A stretch of DNA of 32,204 nt from a bacterium (GTDB lineage: Bacteria > Actinomycetota > Acidimicrobiia > Acidimicrobiales > CATQHL01), in the NCBI GenBank assembly GCA_028824415.1, contig JAPPDX010000081.1:1-32204 (forward strand), read 5' to 3'. The position numbers and the translations under genes were made by a program. The stretch's first letter is position 1. The number at the start of each line of letters is the position of its first letter. This document shows positions 30,498-32,204 of the stretch, one piece after another. Under the pieces are notes generated by a model that was given only the letters and a program-made list of their open reading frames with translations, was not told the DNA's origin and ran no database searches.

Positions 30498-31361
30498 GTG
30501 ACCCTCGGCGCCGCCGCGGTTGCCGACCTGCTGCGCCGCCACGAGGTCCGGCCGCGCCGCTCGTTGGGGCAGAACTTCGTCATCGATCCAAACACGATCA
30601 GGCGAATCGTGCGCCTGGCGGGTGTGGCGCCCGGTGAGCGGGTCGTGGAGATCGGCGCCGGCTGCGGCGCGCTGACGGTGGCGTTGGTCGACGCCGGCGC
30701 CGAGGTGCTCGCCATTGAGGTCGACGGGCGCCTCGTCGGTGCACTCGCCGAGGTGTGCGCCGGGCGGCCCGTCGAGGTTCTGCAGGCCGACGCCACCGAT
30801 CTGGCTTCCTGGGCTCCGCGCCTGGCGGGCGCCCAGCACTGGAAGCTCGTCGCCAACCTGCCCTACAACATCGCCACGCCCCTGCTGCTGGACACCCTGG
30901 ACGGGCTGCCACAGGTCACCGGCATGCTGGTCATGGTCCAGGACGAGGTGGCGGAACGGCTGGCGGCGAGTCCGGGCCAGGAGGCCTACGGTCTCCCGTC
31001 CCTGAAGGTCGCCTGCCGCGCCCGCGCCGAGATCCTCGGGCGGGTCCCGCCGACGGTGTTCTGGCCCCGCCCGCGGGTGTCCTCTGCGCTGCTGGCGATC
31101 AACCGGCTGCCCGAACCGGCCGCGGGCAACGTCGACGACCTGTATCGCCTGGCGAGGAAGGCATTTGGCCAGCGACGCAAGATGCTGCGGGCGTCCCTGC
31201 GGGGCACGGCGGCGCCCGCCGCGTTTGCGGCCGCCGAGGTGGATCCCTCCGCCCGGCCCGGGGATCTGGCCGTCGACGACTGGTCGCGCCTGGCGGCGGC
31301 CGTCGCCGGTGCGGACGGGCCCATGGCCGGCGACGGCCGGCGGTCCGGTGCGGCAACGTGA
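30498..31361 (+). CDS. rsmA: 16S rRNA dimethyladenosine transferase RsmA/KsgA
   Basis: Dimethylates A1518 and A1519 of 16S rRNA during small-subunit assembly. The 287-residue protein contains RRSLGQNFVIDPNTIRRIV, the SAM motif VVEIGAGCGALTVAL, the acidic residue in VLAIEVDGRLV and the catalytic NLPYNIATPLL. MVQDEVAERLAASPG and a C-terminal domain beginning VPPTVFWPRPRVSSALL follow. GTG 30498 is chosen from GGAG at 30486-30489 and the position relative to the family start. The Rpf-like gene ends 14 bases upstream; ispE overlaps its end as GTGA. Confidence 0.95.
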   Translation: MTLGAAAVADLLRRHEVRPRRSLGQNFVIDPNTIRRIVRLAGVAPGERVVEIGAGCGALTVALVDAGAEVLAIEVDGRLVGALAEVCAGRPVEVLQADATDLASWAPRLAGAQHWKLVANLPYNIATPLLLDTLDGLPQVTGMLVMVQDEVAERLAASPGQEAYGLPSLKVACRARAEILGRVPPTVFWPRPRVSSALLAINRLPEPAAGNVDDLYRLARKAFGQRRKMLRASLRGTAAPAAFAAAEVDPSARPGDLAVDDWSRLAAAVAGADGPMAGDGRRSGAAT

Positions 31362-32116
31362 ACGCGCAGGAGCTGATCGCACCGGCGAAGCTCACGCTGT
31401 CCCTTCGCATCACGGGACGGCGTCCGGATGGTTACCACCTGCTCGATGCGGAGATGGTGACGCTCGACCTGGCGGATCGGCTCGTCGTCGAGCCCGGTGA
31501 CGGTCTGGTCGTCGTGGATGCCGGCGCCGGGGTCACCGCGGATCCCGGCGGGTCATCCGGAGCCGTGCAAGTGCCGGCGGGCGGCGACAATCTGGTGGCG
31601 CGGGCGCTGGACCTCGCCGGGCGCCGGGCCCGGGTCACGCTGCACAAGTCGATCCCCGCCGGCGCGGGTCTCGGCGGCGGTTCCGCGGACGCGGCGGCGA
31701 TCCTGCGCTGGGCCGGCTACCACGACGAGCGGCGCGCCGTGCAACTGGGAGCGGATGTGGCGTTCTGCCTGGTGGGCGGGCGAGCGCGGGTCGGCGGCAT
31801 CGGCGAGATCGTCGAACCGCTGGCATTCGAGCGGCGGACCTTCACGCTCTGCACCCCGCCGTTCGGCTGCTCGACGGCTGCGGTCTACCGGGCTTGGGAC
31901 GAACTCGGCGGCCCCAGGGGGCCGGCGGGCAACGACCTGGAGGCCGCAGCGCTGGCGGTCGAGCCGCGGCTCGCCGGCGTGCGCGACGCACTGGCGGAGG
32001 CGACGGGCCTGCGGCCGCGCCTTGCCGGCAGCGGCTCGACCTGGTTCGTGGAAGGCGCGCATCCGGCGCCGGGACGGAGGGTGGTGCAGACGACTCCGTC
32101 GCCGCGGTTGGCCTGA
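31358..32116 (+). CDS. ispE: 4-diphosphocytidyl-2-C-methyl-D-erythritol kinase IspE
   Basis: GHMP-family kinase of the non-mevalonate (MEP) isoprenoid pathway, which phosphorylates CDP-ME at the 2-hydroxyl. The 252-residue protein begins PAKLTLSLRITGRRPDGYH, with the catalytic Lys and the DGYH substrate motif. The ATP-binding loop IPAGAGLGGGSADAA comes next, then the catalytic Asp in LGADVAFCL and the C-terminal Gly-rich LAGSGSTWF. It is somewhat shorter than the usual 280-300 residues. The GTG start at 31358 overlaps the rsmA stop (GTGA), so translation is coupled. It ends nine bases from a convergent small ribosomal-protein gene. Confidence 0.93.
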   Translation: MNAQELIAPAKLTLSLRITGRRPDGYHLLDAEMVTLDLADRLVVEPGDGLVVVDAGAGVTADPGGSSGAVQVPAGGDNLVARALDLAGRRARVTLHKSIPAGAGLGGGSADAAAILRWAGYHDERRAVQLGADVAFCLVGGRARVGGIGEIVEPLAFERRTFTLCTPPFGCSTAAVYRAWDELGGPRGPAGNDLEAAALAVEPRLAGVRDALAEATGLRPRLAGSGSTWFVEGAHPAPGRRVVQTTPSPRLA

Positions 32117-32124
32117 ACGGCGGC

Positions 32125-32204
32125 TCAGCGGCCCCTGCGGCGCTGGAAACGGGTACGCCGGCGCATCTTGCGGTACTTCTTCTTGCGCATGCGCTTGCGG
32201 CGCT
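32125..32204 (-). CDS. bS22-like / AURKAIP1-COX24 domain small basic ribosomal protein (5'-partial)
   Basis: Only the last 25 codons and the stop are inside the window; the start lies beyond base 32204. The visible part reads RRKRMRKKKYRKM followed by RRRTRFQRRRGR, almost entirely Arg and Lys. It matches the actinobacterial AURKAIP1/COX24 domain protein known from mycobacterial ribosomes as bS22. It is expected to bind 16S rRNA. It is convergent with ispE, with eight bases between the stop codons and no room for a separate terminator. Confidence 0.85.
   Translation of the reverse strand, partial: RRKRMRKKKYRKMRRRTRFQRRRGR

Overview
This window is a high-GC, densely packed actinobacterial chromosome segment. 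Gene content points to an uncultured, probably marine Acidimicrobiia-like lineage; that placement is inference. Supporting signs are an actinobacterial type methionine aminopeptidase 1c, an Rpf-type muralytic lipoprotein, a RamB/ScfR-like regulator, a bS22-like (AURKAIP1/COX24) ribosomal protein fragment, many GTG starts and several probably leaderless genes. The block rsmI-metG-tatD-rpf-ksgA-ispE resembles the Mycobacterium tuberculosis locus around metS-tatD-rpfB-ksgA-ispE. No transposase, phage gene, CRISPR array, tRNA or rRNA was seen, and no gap between genes exceeds 300 bases.

Layout. Positions 2-1258 hold the end of an ABC-type solute-binding protein with a Pro-rich linker. A RamB/ScfR-like regulator (1305-2780, minus) is divergent from a catabolic cluster (3025-12933, plus). 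That cluster is SDR, hyuA, hyuB, a 65-residue zinc-binding protein, a repeat-bearing spacer, then a second hyuA, hyuB and SDR. Two ATP-dependent hydantoinase/oxoprolinase/carboxylase-type enzymes are therefore framed by two dehydrogenases, and a near-perfect 21-bp palindrome sits in the divergent control region. From 12965 to 17799 the minus strand carries a DUF6159 membrane protein, an AcuI/YhdH-type acryloyl-CoA reductase, a secreted protein, an overlapping lipoprotein and a CDF metal transporter. A 16-bp-arm inverted repeat overlaps the lipoprotein promoter. An ECHDC3-like protein and map follow on the plus strand (17907-19686).

The most important find is on the minus strand at 22656-23720. 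The selD gene is interrupted in frame by TGA at exactly the catalytic Cys/Sec position. The sequence after that TGA folds into a bacterial-type SECIS hairpin with G23-U24 in its loop, so SelD is most likely a selenoprotein and the organism should have a selenocysteine system. A plain six-frame reading would call the gene N-terminally truncated. selD is translationally coupled to a divergent plsY homologue, followed by an MFS transporter and a DegV/FakB-type fatty-acid-binding protein. The last three suggest acyl-phosphate-linked lipid handling.

Upstream of selD on the same strand lie mutM and a RecB-like nuclease. The right end (25680-32204) is housekeeping: DUF192, rsmI, metG, tatD, an Rpf-like lipoprotein with two tandem lytic domains (the first lacking the catalytic Glu), ksgA, ispE, and the 3' end of a convergent bS22-like gene.
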